DNA of 36,650 nt from an uncultured Clostridia bacterium. Its GTDB lineage: Bacteria; Bacillota; Clostridia; Christensenellales; Borkfalkiaceae. Positions 6,748 through 16,338 of the stretch are shown in pieces. A program made the position numbers and the translations under genes. The notes beneath the pieces are model-generated. The model did no database searches and had not been told where the DNA came from. It saw nothing but the letters and a program-made list of their open reading frames with translations. The stretch's first letter is position 1. The number at the start of each line of letters is the position of its first letter. The stretch is taken from NCBI GenBank assembly GCA_944376335.1, contig CALWCH010000015.1, positions 1 to 36,650 of the forward strand, in the 5' to 3' direction.

Positions 6748-9700
6748 TCAATCCTTATTCTGCTTGGTGTCGTCCTCGGGAGCTTCGGAGATAGTCTCCG
6801 CCGCCTGCGTCTTCTTCCTTCTGACGAGGACGATGACGACCGCAGCGACTGCCGCAGCTGCAACGACTGCGATGACGATGTAAAGCCAGGTGAGGTTGGA
6901 CCCGCTGTCTTCCTCCGCCGCACGCACGTCGCTTTCGATGTCCTCGATGCTCGTCTGAAGCGCTGCGATATCCTGCAGGATTCCCTCGGCAGCTGCTGCC
7001 GCATCCTCCGCCCCGGTGAGCGATGTGATGCTCTCGCGAAGCTCTGCAAGGGCCGTCTCCGCCGCCGTGACGGACGCGCCGATCGTCTCCTGCGCCTCTT
7101 CGCTCAGCTCGCCGACCGCTTGCTTTGCCGCCGTCAGCCGAGCCTCGAGCCCGCCGATGCGCCCGCCTTCCGCAGTCCAGCCTTCGAAGATGGCCTGTGC
7201 CGCTTCGACGACGGCATCTGCACCCGCCGCGCCTTCGACGGCAGCGCTCAGCCGATCGAGCCCGCCCTCAGCGCTTTCCGCCGCAGCGATGCTTGCTTCA
7301 ACTGCTTCGACCGCCTCTTCGAGCGCACCCGCATCCTCGCCGAGCGATGCGATGGACTCTGCGATCGCTTGGAAGGCGTCTGCAAACGAGGCGAGCGAGC
7401 CGCTCTCACCTGCGAGCTGTCCGACTGCCGACCCGATGGCCGTCTCTGCAACGGCGATGTCCTCTGCAAGCGCGGTAAATACGGCGTTCTCCGTTCCGAT
7501 GACTGCCGCTTCAAGCGCCTCTGCCGCGCCTGCAAACTGCCCGCCGGTGAGCGCCTCAACCGCACGCTCCATGCCGCCGTTGATGGCTGCGACGGCGCCG
7601 TTCTCGACAACGAGCTGTGCCGTAAGCGCTTCCACGGCAGCGGCGAGCTCTTCGGCTGCCGCCTGTACTTCTGCCGCATCGGCCGCCTGCACATCCTCTG
7701 CGGCGCTTACTGCCGCCGTGATGAGCGCATCGAGCTCTGCATTGTCTGCGCCGAGTGCCTCGAGCGAATCTCTGAGCCCGTCGGCATCCGCGCCTGCGCC
7801 CTCTGCCTCGACGGCAAGTGCGTCCAAAGCCTCGTCGATGGCCGCAGCCAGTGCGTCATATTCGCTCTCGAGCGTCTCTGCGGACATCTCGCCGTTCGTG
7901 CCGCCTGCGACGGCCGCCTCAGCGCGCTGGACTGCCTCGCGCACGCTCTCCAGCGCCTCGCTGCCCTCTGCCGTTCCGTTGAGCGCTTCGCCAAGCGCCT
8001 GCATCGCCCCGGCAATGCCTTCCAACTGCTGCTCCTGCGTGCCGATGAGCGCGATCTGTTCCTCGATCGCAGCGATCTCTTCGAGTGCTGCGGCAAGGCT
8101 CTCTGCGAGCGCTTCCTCGGTCGCGGCGCTCTCTACTGCGGTGTAGAGTGCCTCGGGAGCGGTGATGCCCGCCTCTGAAGCCGCGCCGTCGATCTGAGCG
8201 GCAGCGTCATCCTTAAGCACATCGAACGCCGCGATGAGCGCATCCACCGCGCCGAGGGCAGCCGTCTTGGCCTCTCCGACCGCGGGTTCGTCCTCGCTCT
8301 CTGCGATCGCTTCGTATGCTGCGAGCACCGCCTGTGCCTCCGCCTTGAGTGCGGAATCGCTCTCCTCGGCGGCGATCTCCACGATGTACTCCCAGCTCAT
8401 GCCCTTCTCTTCGGCATAGCCCATGACTTCCGCCTGTGCCGCCTCGCGCGCATCATTGAGCGCCGTGACGTCGATGACGATATAGAAGCCGTCCTCGAAG
8501 CGGGTCTCGCAGTCCTCGCCGCACGCCTCTTCCGAAGGCTCCACGGTGAACTTGCCGCCCGTGATGTAGCCCGCAAGGTTCTCGCTGTAAACTTTGCCTT
8601 CGACCGTGCCGCCCTCAATGGCCATGGCGACGGCCGTGCCCTCTTCGGCTGCCTCGTAGAGCGCATAGCCCGCATCCTCCGCGGTGAGCGTGCCGCCCGT
8701 GACGGTGAGCGTGCCGCCGCGCACTTCGATGGCCGTATTGCCCGTGATGGTGCCGCCCGTGACGATGAGCGCACCCGTTCCGGAAACGAGCACTGCCGTA
8801 TCCTCGGAGGTGACAAACAGTCCCTCGCCGAAGGTGACCGCCCCTTCCGATGCCGAGGCATTGCCTGCGATCTCAAAGGCGATGGCTTCTGCCTCGACCG
8901 TGCCGTTCACGAACGTGACATTGACGGCGCTGACGAGGAAGAGCTTCTCCGCTCCGCCCGTGACGGTCATGCCGCCCAAATCGATCGTCACATTGTCTCT
9001 GTCGATCGCGATGGTCTCCTCTGCCGCAAGATCGGCGATGAGTACGATCGTTGCGCCGTCCTCTGCGGCTTCCATGGCGTCCGCAAGCGAGGCATACGCT
9101 GCCGTGCCGATGGATGCGGCCGCGCCGACGCCCACGACATAGTCCCGAGGGCCGAAGTATGTCGCATCCTCTGCGGCGTAGGTATACATGCCGCTGTCCT
9201 CTGCAAAGACCGCCTCGCCGTTCAGGGTGATATCCACGAGCTTGAACTGACCGACCGAGCCTTCCGCCGTCGTGATGTCGCCCGCGATGCTGCCGCCCTC
9301 AACTGTAAGCGTGCCGCTGTTGGTGAGTGCCGCCGCCCCTTCGGGAGCGGTGAGGGTGTACCCGTTGAGGTCGAGCGTGACCGTTCTCCCCTCGGGGATC
9401 ACAACTCCTTCCGTAATGTCGGTGTAGAGGGTGATGGTGACGCTGCCCGCCGTTGCTTCCAGTGCCGCGGCAACGCTCTCGTAAGTCCTGCCGTCTGCGA
9501 TGACGCGCACGGCCTCCATGCCCTCGGGCGCCGACTCATCGACGATGTAGTAGCCCCTCTCGCCGGAGAAGATGCTCACGCCCTCGCCGAGGTATGCCTC
9601 TTCGATGAGCTCGTCGAACCTGCCGCCCGTGACGAAGCCCGTGAGGCTCTCGCTGTAAACTTTGCCTTCGAACGTGCCGCCCGTGATGCTCAATGCGGTC

Positions 9701-12700
9701 TCTGCACCCTCTTCGGCTGCCTCGTAGAGCGCATAGCCCGTCTCATCCGCCGCTGCGATGATGCCGCCCGTGACGTTGAGCGTGCCGCTTACGAGCTCGA
9801 TGCCCGTCTTGCCCACGATAGTTCCCGCATTGACGGCAGTCACGCTGCCGCTGCTGCCGAGGTACAGCGCGGCGTCCTCTGCGGAGGACAATCTGCCGCC
9901 GTTCACCTTGATCTGCACGCTGCCCGTCTCGCCCGCCGCCGCAATGGCATGCAGCTTCGCGGAGATGGATGCGTAGGTATCGAGAATGACGGAATTTTCA
10001 ACGGTGACTGCGGTGCCGTTCGAAGAGCTTATGTACAAGGTGTCGCCGAACGTGATGCTTCTGCCGAAGTCACCCGTATTGCCGACGATCTTGAACGCGG
10101 TGTTCTCAGCCGTGACCGAGCCGTTAAATGCGCTGAAGTGCACGCCGTCGATGAGGAATACGTTCTCCACGTCGCCGCCCGTCACGGTCATGCCGCCCAG
10201 GTCAAGCGTGACGGCAAACCCTTCGGAGACGGTAATGGTCTCATTTACTGCAATGCTCGTCAGGAGCACGACGGTATCGCTGTCTGCCTCGTCGATGGCC
10301 GTCTGCAGCCCGCCGTACGCCTCATGGCCGATGGCGGCGACTGCGCCCGCACTCACGACATAGCTCTGCAGGCCGACATAGGTCGCATCCGCAGCCGTGT
10401 AGTAGTAAAGCCCGCTGCCCTCGGCGAAATTCATCTCGCCGCGGAAGGTGGTATTTATGAGCTTGAGGCGGCCCACCGCTTCGGCCGTTGCCGTTGTGAT
10501 GTCGCCTGCGACGGTACAGCCGCGCAGTTCTGCGATCGTACCGCTGTTCATGGTTTCCGCATCGCCCGCGAGCAGGATGGCAGTGCCGCTCCCCGCGTTG
10601 ATGACGGTGTCCGTAATGCTTGTAATATAGCCGCTGTTGGCGATCGCCGTGCTGCCCGAGATCGTGCCGCCGTTGATCGTGAGCGTGCCCTCGTTGCTCA
10701 GCGTCGTTTCGACGCCGTCCGCCGCGGAGAGCGTCTTCTCCCCGAGCTCGAGAATGACCGACTTGCCCTCGCCGACAACGATCGTCTCCATCGCCGTTAC
10801 ATTGTTGAGAAGCGTGATTGTCTCGCCGTTTCCTGCCTCGCCTATGGCATCCTGCAGGCTGTCGTAGGTGATCATCGTATCGGCATTGACGGCTGCCGCG
10901 CCTTCGCCGACGACCGCTTCGCCCTTGACGACGGTGTAGAGACCGTCCGTTTCCGTCTGCATGAAGCCGTCGGCGAGATACTCGGCATCGACCGCCCCGT
11001 CGTACGTACCGCCCGAGATGAAGCCCGTGAGGTTCTCGCTGTAAACTTCACCTTTGAACGTGCCGCCCGTGACGGAAGGCGTGATCTTCGTCACATCGAT
11101 TTCTGCCTCGTCGGGGTTGAGGTTCGCCTCGTAGATGGCATACAGGCCTTCAAGTTTGCCGCCCTCAATGGTGACCTTCAGCTTGTTGTTGCCCGTGTAC
11201 TTGGAGATAGCGACTGCCGCGCCCGCATTCACGGTGCTGCCGCTGCCGTTCGGCTCGGTCACAAGGGTTTCGCCCGTTGCAATGATGGTACCGCCCTTAA
11301 TGTTGAGCGTGCCGTTGCGGATCTCAATGCCCGTCTTACCCGTAATGGTGCCGCCGCTGATGGTCGTCGTGCCGTTCTTCTGCGGCAGATACATAGCAAC
11401 GCTGTCGGTGGAGGTCAGCGAGCCGCCGTTGACGTTGATCGTAGTAAAGCCGTTTACGGAGCCGTTGCCCATGATAGCAGCCAGTTTTGCGGTGATATCC
11501 GCAGTCGTGTTCAGCTTGTAGCCGCCATAGATATAGACTGCCGAATCATTTTGAGAGGTGATCGCAAGGTCATCGCCGAAGGTGACCATTGCGCTTGCCA
11601 TAAGACTGCTGCCGATGAGTTCGAACGCAGTATTCTTCGCTTCGATCGTACCATTATTGAACGTGACTGTCGTCGTTGTAATTTTGAAGATATTCTCAAT
11701 GTTGCCGCCAGTGATCGTCTTTCCGCCCAAGTCGATCGTGAGCGCCTTGCCGCCCGAAATGCGGATCGTATTATCGACGGTGATATCATCGATGAGTGTG
11801 ATGGTATCGTTCTTCGCGTATGCATCGATGGCGGCCTCCAAAGAGCCGTACACCGTCGTGCCGATGGCGGCAACTGCGCCGCTGCTCACCATGTGATCCT
11901 GAGTGCCGACGTAAATCGCATCCGTTGCCGTATAGTCATACAGGCTGCTGCCCGACGCAAAGTTCATCTCGCCGTTGAAAGTGCAGTCCGTCATCTTGAG
12001 CTGACCGACTGCCTCGGCCGTCGTCGTGGTGATGTTGCCCGTGACGGTGCAGCCGCTCAACTCGTCGATCGTGCCACTGTTTGCGATATCCTTGTCGCCG
12101 CTCAGACGGATCGCCGTGCCGGCTCCGCCGAACAGACCCGAGCCCTCAGGCGCATTGATCGTGGTGCCCGAAATGCTCTTGATATAGCCGCTGTTTGCGA
12201 TCGCCGTGGTACCTGCGGCCGTCACGATCTCGCAGTCCGTGATGCTCTCGATGGTCGCATAGTTGTTGTTGAGGGTAACTGCCGCCGCCGTGTTGGTGGC
12301 TTCCAGCTTCACATTGTCGAGCGAAAGCACCGCCCCGTAGAGCGCGCCCGGCGTCGACTCGCCCTCGCCGTTCGTTCCGTTGAAGATGGCAGACGTACTG
12401 CCGATGATGGTACCCTTCTCACCCGTCGAAACGATGGTGAGCTTCCCTTCGTTGTAGACCGTATGCCGCGCATCGCTCGGTGCGGTGAGGGTATAGCCCG
12501 CAAGGTCGAGCGTGACCGTTCTGCCCTCGGGAATGGCGACCGCCTCTTCAAGATCGGTGTAAAGAGTGATGGTGAGCTCGCCCGAAACGGCATGAAGTGC
12601 CGATGCGACGTTCGCATAGCCCACGCCGTTCACGACGACGCCGACCGCCTGCATGCCCTCGGGCGCAGTCTTCGCGACCTCATAATTGCCCTTCTCATCG

Positions 12701-15700
12701 GTGTAGAGCGAAACATTCTCGGCAAGATAGTTCTTATCCACAAGTTCATCGAACGTACCGCCTTCGATGACCACACCGTCTTCGCCGATGTATCCGGCGT
12801 CGCCTGAAGCGTTCAGCTCGATCGCGTAGACCTCATCATGGAAGATACCACCCTCTACGGTCAGTTCGCCCACGATGGAGCCCTGCTCCCAAGAAATGAC
12901 AGGTTTATTGAACTCGCCGCCCGTAATGGTCGCTTGGCTCCAGTTCTGCACCGACTGATCGGTCGTAGCGCCGTTCTTATCAAACGTACCGCCCGAAATG
13001 GCAAGGACACCCTCCTCATCATTCTTGATGGTGATGTAGTTGGAATCAAACGTACCGCCCGTTATGGTGAGCGTCGTTTTGTTGGAAGAAGTAACAGCGC
13101 CCTCGTTATTCGTCTTATCGGAAGCGTTCTGATAGCCGTTTGCGATCATCGAGGAAGTGCTCGTTCCGAGCGTGCTGACCTTCGTTCCCTCGTTGATCTT
13201 GAGATCGCCGTAGTTCTTGATGGTGTACCAAGTCGTGCCGGGCTTGTCAACGCTGCGGGTGAACGTACCGCCGTTGAGCGTCGCCGTGCCGTAGTTGATG
13301 AACGCCGCGCGGCCGCTTGCCGTATTGTCCACCCTACCGCCGCCCACGGTATCTTGGACCGTCAGGACGCCGTAGTTTACAAGGGTATGCGCGGTCCCGT
13401 TATTCAAGATCTTCTTACCGTTGAGATCAAGCGTGAGTGTCTGATCCTTTGCAACGGTAACGTTCTCCGTCACATCATTCAGAAGCGTGATGGTATCGCC
13501 GTTTGCAGCCGCCTCGATGGCAGACTGCAGGTCGGTGTATGCCGCATTCGTGGACGCAACGACCGCAACCGCACCCGCCGTCACGGCAGCGTCTTCATTC
13601 TCGACGATGGTAAACGTGCCGTCCGCGGACTGCTGCAGCTGCATGCGCCCTTCTGCAAGGTAGTCCTTATTCACCGGCTCGGTGAACGTGCCGCCCTCGA
13701 TGAAGTTTGCAACGTTCTGAGACTCCACCGCGCCGTTGAATGTGCCGCCTTTAATGGTAATAGAGACCTTTTCGAGGGCTTCCTCCCCATTGTTCTGCAA
13801 GTCGGCCTCATAAACAGCCATGCCGTCCTCTGCCGCCGTGGTATATTTACCGTCGTTCATATTCACGCGGATAGGCAGTTTTGTCGTATGCTGAACGACC
13901 GCAACAGCAGCTCCGACAACAGTCATGCCGTCGCCGACAGCCTCGGTTGCAAATTCCTCAGATGTTGCCTCAACAGAAACGGTATCTTGCGAAATCGTCA
14001 GGTTGCCGGCACGCATTTCGATGCCGGTGACACCTTTGATGGTGGAGTTACCGGTAATCGTCAGGTTACCGTACTGCGGATGATAGATTCCCGTTGCGTT
14101 ATTGCTTGTAAGCTTGCTGTTCTCTATGCTAAAAATAGTTCCGTGTTGTGCCCCGTTGCCGACAAGCGCATAACTATTCGCTGTGATCTCGCAACCGGAG
14201 ATGGTAAGTTCGCTAAAAGTCTCCGAGTCGGCCGCAACAGCCTCGGCACCATTAGCGGCATATGAACCATATGCCAAAACGCCTACCCCGTTTTCAACAG
14301 TCGCATCAATTTCACAATTTTCCAGCGACACGGTATTAGCGGGACCGGTTCCGAGGCCGACGCCGGCTCCTGCAGAACCGGGATTCGCCGCGGCATATGT
14401 AACTGTGAGTGTAGACCCGTTAACAGTTGCAGATGAGCCCAAATTTACTTCAAGACAGATGTAATCGGACAGCAGCGTTGAATCGGAAATCGAAACGTTT
14501 GCCTTATCGTTAGAGTAAACAGAATAATACGCTGCCGCCTGGCCATTGCAGATGATTGTAGATTTGTCGGAAATAGTGGCCGTCGTTCCCTCTCCTTTTA
14601 CCCATACGCCAATATACGGCGATGTGACCGATGATTTTTCAATTTTAAGATCGGAACCGTTTTGAGCTAAAACAGCCGTCTTGGGCGCCGTCACCGTAAC
14701 ACCGGAAAGGGTAAGGTCGGCATAATCAACCAAAATGCTCTGATTGAGCGTACTGTTGCTATCCGTCGAAATGGCGATGTTTTCGATAGTAATGTTTTCA
14801 AGCTGCGCTCCGCTGGAGCCCTTCGCATAGAAAGTCATATTTTTACTGACAAGCTTAGCTCCTTCGCTGCCGGTTATCTTAATTCCCGAAGCAGTCAAGG
14901 TAAAGGCAGGGCCGCTCGAATTATTTGTAATCGTATATGTGCCCAAATCAAGCGTAATTGCTTTATCAATGGATTGTCCGTTGAGGGTGACATTTGACAC
15001 GAGCTTAACGGTGTCTCCCTCAACAGCACCGATGACAGCACCGGGCAAAGAAGTATATGAATAAGTTTCTTCTTCCTTCTCGATTTTGGCTAACACAGCC
15101 GAATTGCTTAACCAATAGTATGAATCGTTTGCCGTTTTTGAAAGTGCCAAACCATCCGACAATACAGAATCGGGCAGCGGCACCAAATATTTACCTCCGC
15201 TGACCGTCAAAACACCATCACCGCCAAAAGGGATAAGCCCTTCAACCGAGCTGGTAGTCGTTGCCGTATTGACAACTGTTAAAGTTCCATGATTGGTAAT
15301 TGTTGTCGAGCCTTCCGAAATGGGTGACAGGGTATATCCACCCAAATCGAGCGTGACGGACGCATACGCGGGAACAACAAGGTTTTGCGTAAGGTTTTCC
15401 GTCAGCGTGATGGTGGCGGGTTCGCTTGCGGAAGAGGCGTTGATGAGGTCCTGCACCCCGCCCGTGACCGTGCCGCTGCTTTCCATGGGATAGGAATTCG
15501 TCAGCGTGCCGAAGGTGACGCCGTCCATTTTGACCGTCCCCGCGGAGACGAGCGCCGCGGAATAGACGGTCTCTGCGCCATCGTTATGCGTGAAGTTGAC
15601 GGTCACATCTTCGAGCGCGAGCGTAGAGCCCGACTGCACATAGGCAAAGGCGCCGTAAGATTCGCCCGTGAGCGTACCGTTTTTGATGGTGACGGTCGCA

Positions 15701-16107
15701 TTCGTGGGCGTGCTGCCGTCAACCGACTGCCCGATATTGATGCAGCAGGGAGCAACGCCTTGAGCGGGATCCGTCGAGTTGCCCGTTTTCACGGTGAGCG
15801 TTTGCCCGCCCAGGTCGATGGTGACCCCCTTGGGCATCTCCAAATGGCCGTTGGGCAAATACCCTGTGAGTTCTGACGATACCGTCAGATCAAGTGTGAT
15901 ATCGCCGCCGAGCGTGATCTCGCCGCTGCCATCTTCTGCAGCAGTCGCATACGCCGTGATGAGCCCTGCGGCATCCGAGACTGTGGCAGCAGCCCGTGCC
16001 CTTGTCTGCCGTACAGGGGTCAGGCAGAGAAGCCCTGCCATGAGCAGAGCCAGCATTGCCGAGACCAGTATGGCGATGGTCTTACCTCTTACGTTTGCCT
16101 TTTTCAT
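6748..16107 (-). CDS. giant repetitive beta-helix surface protein with C-terminal membrane anchor
   Basis: About 3119 residues from the ATG at 16105-16107, which follows AAGGAGG; the frame is open 36 codons further upstream but that part overlaps the promoter. Residues 1-38 are a signal peptide ending TRARA. Residues about 40-2540 consist of pectate-lyase-like parallel beta-helix modules, recognisable by LTVTGGT, TITLLNDVT, VTLDLGGYTLT and GGTFEGKVYSE strings. At least seven modules begin with a YxSLxxAI motif, near 13.56, 12.64, 11.88, 10.91, 10.35, 9.51 and 9.12 kb, and three more divergent ones lie N-terminally. Residues about 2546-3070 are Ala/Glu-rich and helical, probably a long coiled-coil stalk. 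A membrane helix at about 3073-3095 and a basic, then acidic, cytoplasmic tail end the protein. There is no LPXTG motif. It is likely an adhesin or carbohydrate-binding surface fibre. Its promoter contains a G10 tract. Confidence 0.93.
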   Translation of the reverse strand: MKKANVRGKTIAILVSAMLALLMAGLLCLTPVRQTRARAAATVSDAAGLITAYATAAEDGSGEITLGGDITLDLTVSSELTGYLPNGHLEMPKGVTIDLGGQTLTVKTGNSTDPAQGVAPCCINIGQSVDGSTPTNATVTIKNGTLTGESYGAFAYVQSGSTLALEDVTVNFTHNDGAETVYSAALVSAGTVKMDGVTFGTLTNSYPMESSGTVTGGVQDLINASSASEPATITLTENLTQNLVVPAYASVTLDLGGYTLSPISEGSTTITNHGTLTVVNTATTTSSVEGLIPFGGDGVLTVSGGKYLVPLPDSVLSDGLALSKTANDSYYWLSNSAVLAKIEKEEETYSYTSLPGAVIGAVEGDTVKLVSNVTLNGQSIDKAITLDLGTYTITNNSSGPAFTLTASGIKITGSEGAKLVSKNMTFYAKGSSGAQLENITIENIAISTDSNSTLNQSILVDYADLTLSGVTVTAPKTAVLAQNGSDLKIEKSSVTSPYIGVWVKGEGTTATISDKSTIICNGQAAAYYSVYSNDKANVSISDSTLLSDYICLEVNLGSSATVNGSTLTVTYAAANPGSAGAGVGLGTGPANTVSLENCEIDATVENGVGVLAYGSYAANGAEAVAADSETFSELTISGCEITANSYALVGNGAQHGTIFSIENSKLTSNNATGIYHPQYGNLTITGNSTIKGVTGIEMRAGNLTISQDTVSVEATSEEFATEAVGDGMTVVGAAVAVVQHTTKLPIRVNMNDGKYTTAAEDGMAVYEADLQNNGEEALEKVSITIKGGTFNGAVESQNVANFIEGGTFTEPVNKDYLAEGRMQLQQSADGTFTIVENEDAAVTAGAVAVVASTNAAYTDLQSAIEAAANGDTITLLNDVTENVTVAKDQTLTLDLNGKKILNNGTAHTLVNYGVLTVQDTVGGGRVDNTASGRAAFINYGTATLNGGTFTRSVDKPGTTWYTIKNYGDLKINEGTKVSTLGTSTSSMIANGYQNASDKTNNEGAVTSSNKTTLTITGGTFDSNYITIKNDEEGVLAISGGTFDKNGATTDQSVQNWSQATITGGEFNKPVISWEQGSIVGELTVEGGIFHDEVYAIELNASGDAGYIGEDGVVIEGGTFDELVDKNYLAENVSLYTDEKGNYEVAKTAPEGMQAVGVVVNGVGYANVASALHAVSGELTITLYTDLEEAVAIPEGRTVTLDLAGYTLTAPSDARHTVYNEGKLTIVSTGEKGTIIGSTSAIFNGTNGEGESTPGALYGAVLSLDNVKLEATNTAAAVTLNNNYATIESITDCEIVTAAGTTAIANSGYIKSISGTTINAPEGSGLFGGAGTAIRLSGDKDIANSGTIDELSGCTVTGNITTTTAEAVGQLKMTDCTFNGEMNFASGSSLYDYTATDAIYVGTQDHMVSSGAVAAIGTTVYGSLEAAIDAYAKNDTITLIDDITVDNTIRISGGKALTIDLGGKTITGGNIENIFKITTTTVTFNNGTIEAKNTAFELIGSSLMASAMVTFGDDLAITSQNDSAVYIYGGYKLNTTADITAKLAAIMGNGSVNGFTTINVNGGSLTSTDSVAMYLPQKNGTTTISGGTITGKTGIEIRNGTLNIKGGTIIATGETLVTEPNGSGSTVNAGAAVAISKYTGNNKLKVTIEGGKLEGLYAIYEANLNPDEAEIDVTKITPSVTGGTFKGEVYSENLTGFISGGTYDGAVDAEYLADGFMQTETDGLYTVVKGEAVVGEGAAAVNADTMITYDSLQDAIGEAGNGETITLLNNVTAMETIVVGEGKSVILELGEKTLSAADGVETTLSNEGTLTINGGTISGSTAIANSGYITSITDTVINAGSGTAILLAGDAETMNSGTIAELRGCTVAGDITTATAEAVGRLKLINTTFRGEMNFAEGSGLYYYTAADATYVGLQSYVVSAGAVAAIGHEAYGGLQTAIDEADSDTVVLLTSIAVNETITVSEGFAVTLDLGGMTVTGGDVENVFLIDGVHFSAFNGSVTAENTAFKIVGNTGDFGRSITFGDTLYISSSNGTAVTVENSVILDTYASISAKLHAIAAAGETGSVQIKVNGGRLSSAEDAALYLGSSGSVTAVNAGTIVGKTGIELVSGTLNVTGGIIAAADETGYALYEAAEEGAETALSITGGTFEGKVYSESLTGFVTGGRFDELIEEAYLGEGVSIFSGERGYYIVDESAPEGMEAVRVIADGRTYESVAAALEATAGSVTITLYTDITEGVVIPEGRTVTLDLNGYTLTAPEGAAALTNSGTLTVEGGSIAGDITTAEGSVGQFKLVDITLNGEAVFAEDSGMYTYAAEDATYFGPRDYVVGVGAAASIGTAAYASLADAMEAAEDGATIVLIADLAAEETIAIDRDNVTIDLGGMTVTGGAEKLFLVSAVNVTFVNGTVEAEAIAFEIAGNASASEGAVTFGEGLFVTSEDTAVLVSGTGALIVTGGTITGNTAIEVRGGTLTVTGGTLTAEDAGYALYEAAEEGTAVAMAIEGGTVEGKVYSENLAGYITGGKFTVEPSEEACGEDCETRFEDGFYIVIDVTALNDAREAAQAEVMGYAEEKGMSWEYIVEIAAEESDSALKAEAQAVLAAYEAIAESEDEPAVGEAKTAALGAVDALIAAFDVLKDDAAAQIDGAASEAGITAPEALYTAVESAATEEALAESLAAALEEIAAIEEQIALIGTQEQQLEGIAGAMQALGEALNGTAEGSEALESVREAVQRAEAAVAGGTNGEMSAETLESEYDALAAAIDEALDALAVEAEGAGADADGLRDSLEALGADNAELDALITAAVSAAEDVQAADAAEVQAAAEELAAAVEALTAQLVVENGAVAAINGGMERAVEALTGGQFAGAAEALEAAVIGTENAVFTALAEDIAVAETAIGSAVGQLAGESGSLASFADAFQAIAESIASLGEDAGALEEAVEAVEASIAAAESAEGGLDRLSAAVEGAAGADAVVEAAQAIFEGWTAEGGRIGGLEARLTAAKQAVGELSEEAQETIGASVTAAETALAELRESITSLTGAEDAAAAAEGILQDIAALQTSIEDIESDVRAAEEDSGSNLTWLYIVIAVVAAAAVAAVVIVLVRRKKTQAAETISEAPEDDTKQNKD

Positions 16108-16122
16108 ACAACCTCCTTTTTT

Positions 16123-16156
16123 GATCGGGGCGCTGCAGAATGTTCTGCGCGCCGAT
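16123..16156 (-). other. hairpin in the 5' leader of the giant gene
   Basis: GGCGC plus GCAGAA pair with TTCTGC plus GCGCC across a two-base apex with one bulged base, flanked by GAT/ATC pairs. It lies in the roughly 73-base leader just before the ribosome binding site. On the minus strand it is followed by A-rich sequence, so it is not a terminator for this transcript; it may stabilise the mRNA. On the plus strand it is followed by TTTTT and could stop antisense transcription. Confidence 0.55.
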
Positions 16157-16186
16157 TTTTCGCAATGGGATACTCCTACGCAATAA

Positions 16187-16215
16187 ATTATACCCCCCCC
16201 CCTTGCATTTGTCAA
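16187..16215 (-). promoter_or_regulatory. promoter of the giant gene with a G10 tract in the spacer
   Basis: On the minus strand TTGACA (16210-16215) and TATAAT (16187-16192) are perfect consensus boxes. The 17-base spacer is AATGCAA followed by ten G residues (C10 at 16193-16202 on the plus strand). Homopolymers of this length slip during replication, and gain or loss of one or two bases would move spacing away from the optimum. Confidence 0.9.
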
Positions 16216-16284
16216 CCCTCATTTTCAAATTCGCCCCTCTTTTTTTGCCGTCCCCTCAATGCGCTGTATTTTCCTGAAGGAAAA

Positions 16285-16322
16285 GCCGCGGGGGCGCACC
16301 GTTTTTGGTGCACCCCCGCGGC
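16285..16322 (-). terminator. intrinsic terminator of the NYN gene
   Basis: A 16-bp stem with one mismatch around a six-base loop (16285-16300 with 16307-16322), ending in TTTT on the minus strand, 17 bases after the NYN stop codon. Confidence 0.85.
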
Positions 16323-16331
16323 ATTATGAAT
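16312..16331 (+). repeat. 20-bp direct repeat, copy 1
   Basis: The sequence ACCCCCGCGGCATTATGAAT occurs here, as one arm of the NYN terminator plus flank, and again at 17249-17268. The two copies bracket the NYN gene. Confidence 0.85.
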
Positions 16332-16338
16332 GCTGAGT

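Noticed and set aside
6748-6900. A sortase (LPXTG) anchor at the C-terminus of the giant protein.
   Set aside because: There is a membrane helix and charged tail, but no LPXTG-like motif before it.
9949-12807. A 952-codon open frame on the plus strand, and further long ones at 7016-8146, 7120-8178 and 12838-14265.
   Set aside because: All are antisense to the giant surface gene. Strong GC bias and repeats in that gene keep the opposite frames open; the translations are rich in Arg, Asp, Ala or Ser and show no domain, and no promoter or ribosome binding site fits.
7000-16000. A CRISPR array or tandem-repeat locus.
   Set aside because: The repetition is protein-coding module repetition with diverged copies, not short identical repeats with unique spacers.
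16108-16215. A 36-residue upstream extension of the giant protein.
   Set aside because: It would place the start inside the -35 box; the signal peptide with AAGGAGG at 16107 is clearly the real beginning.
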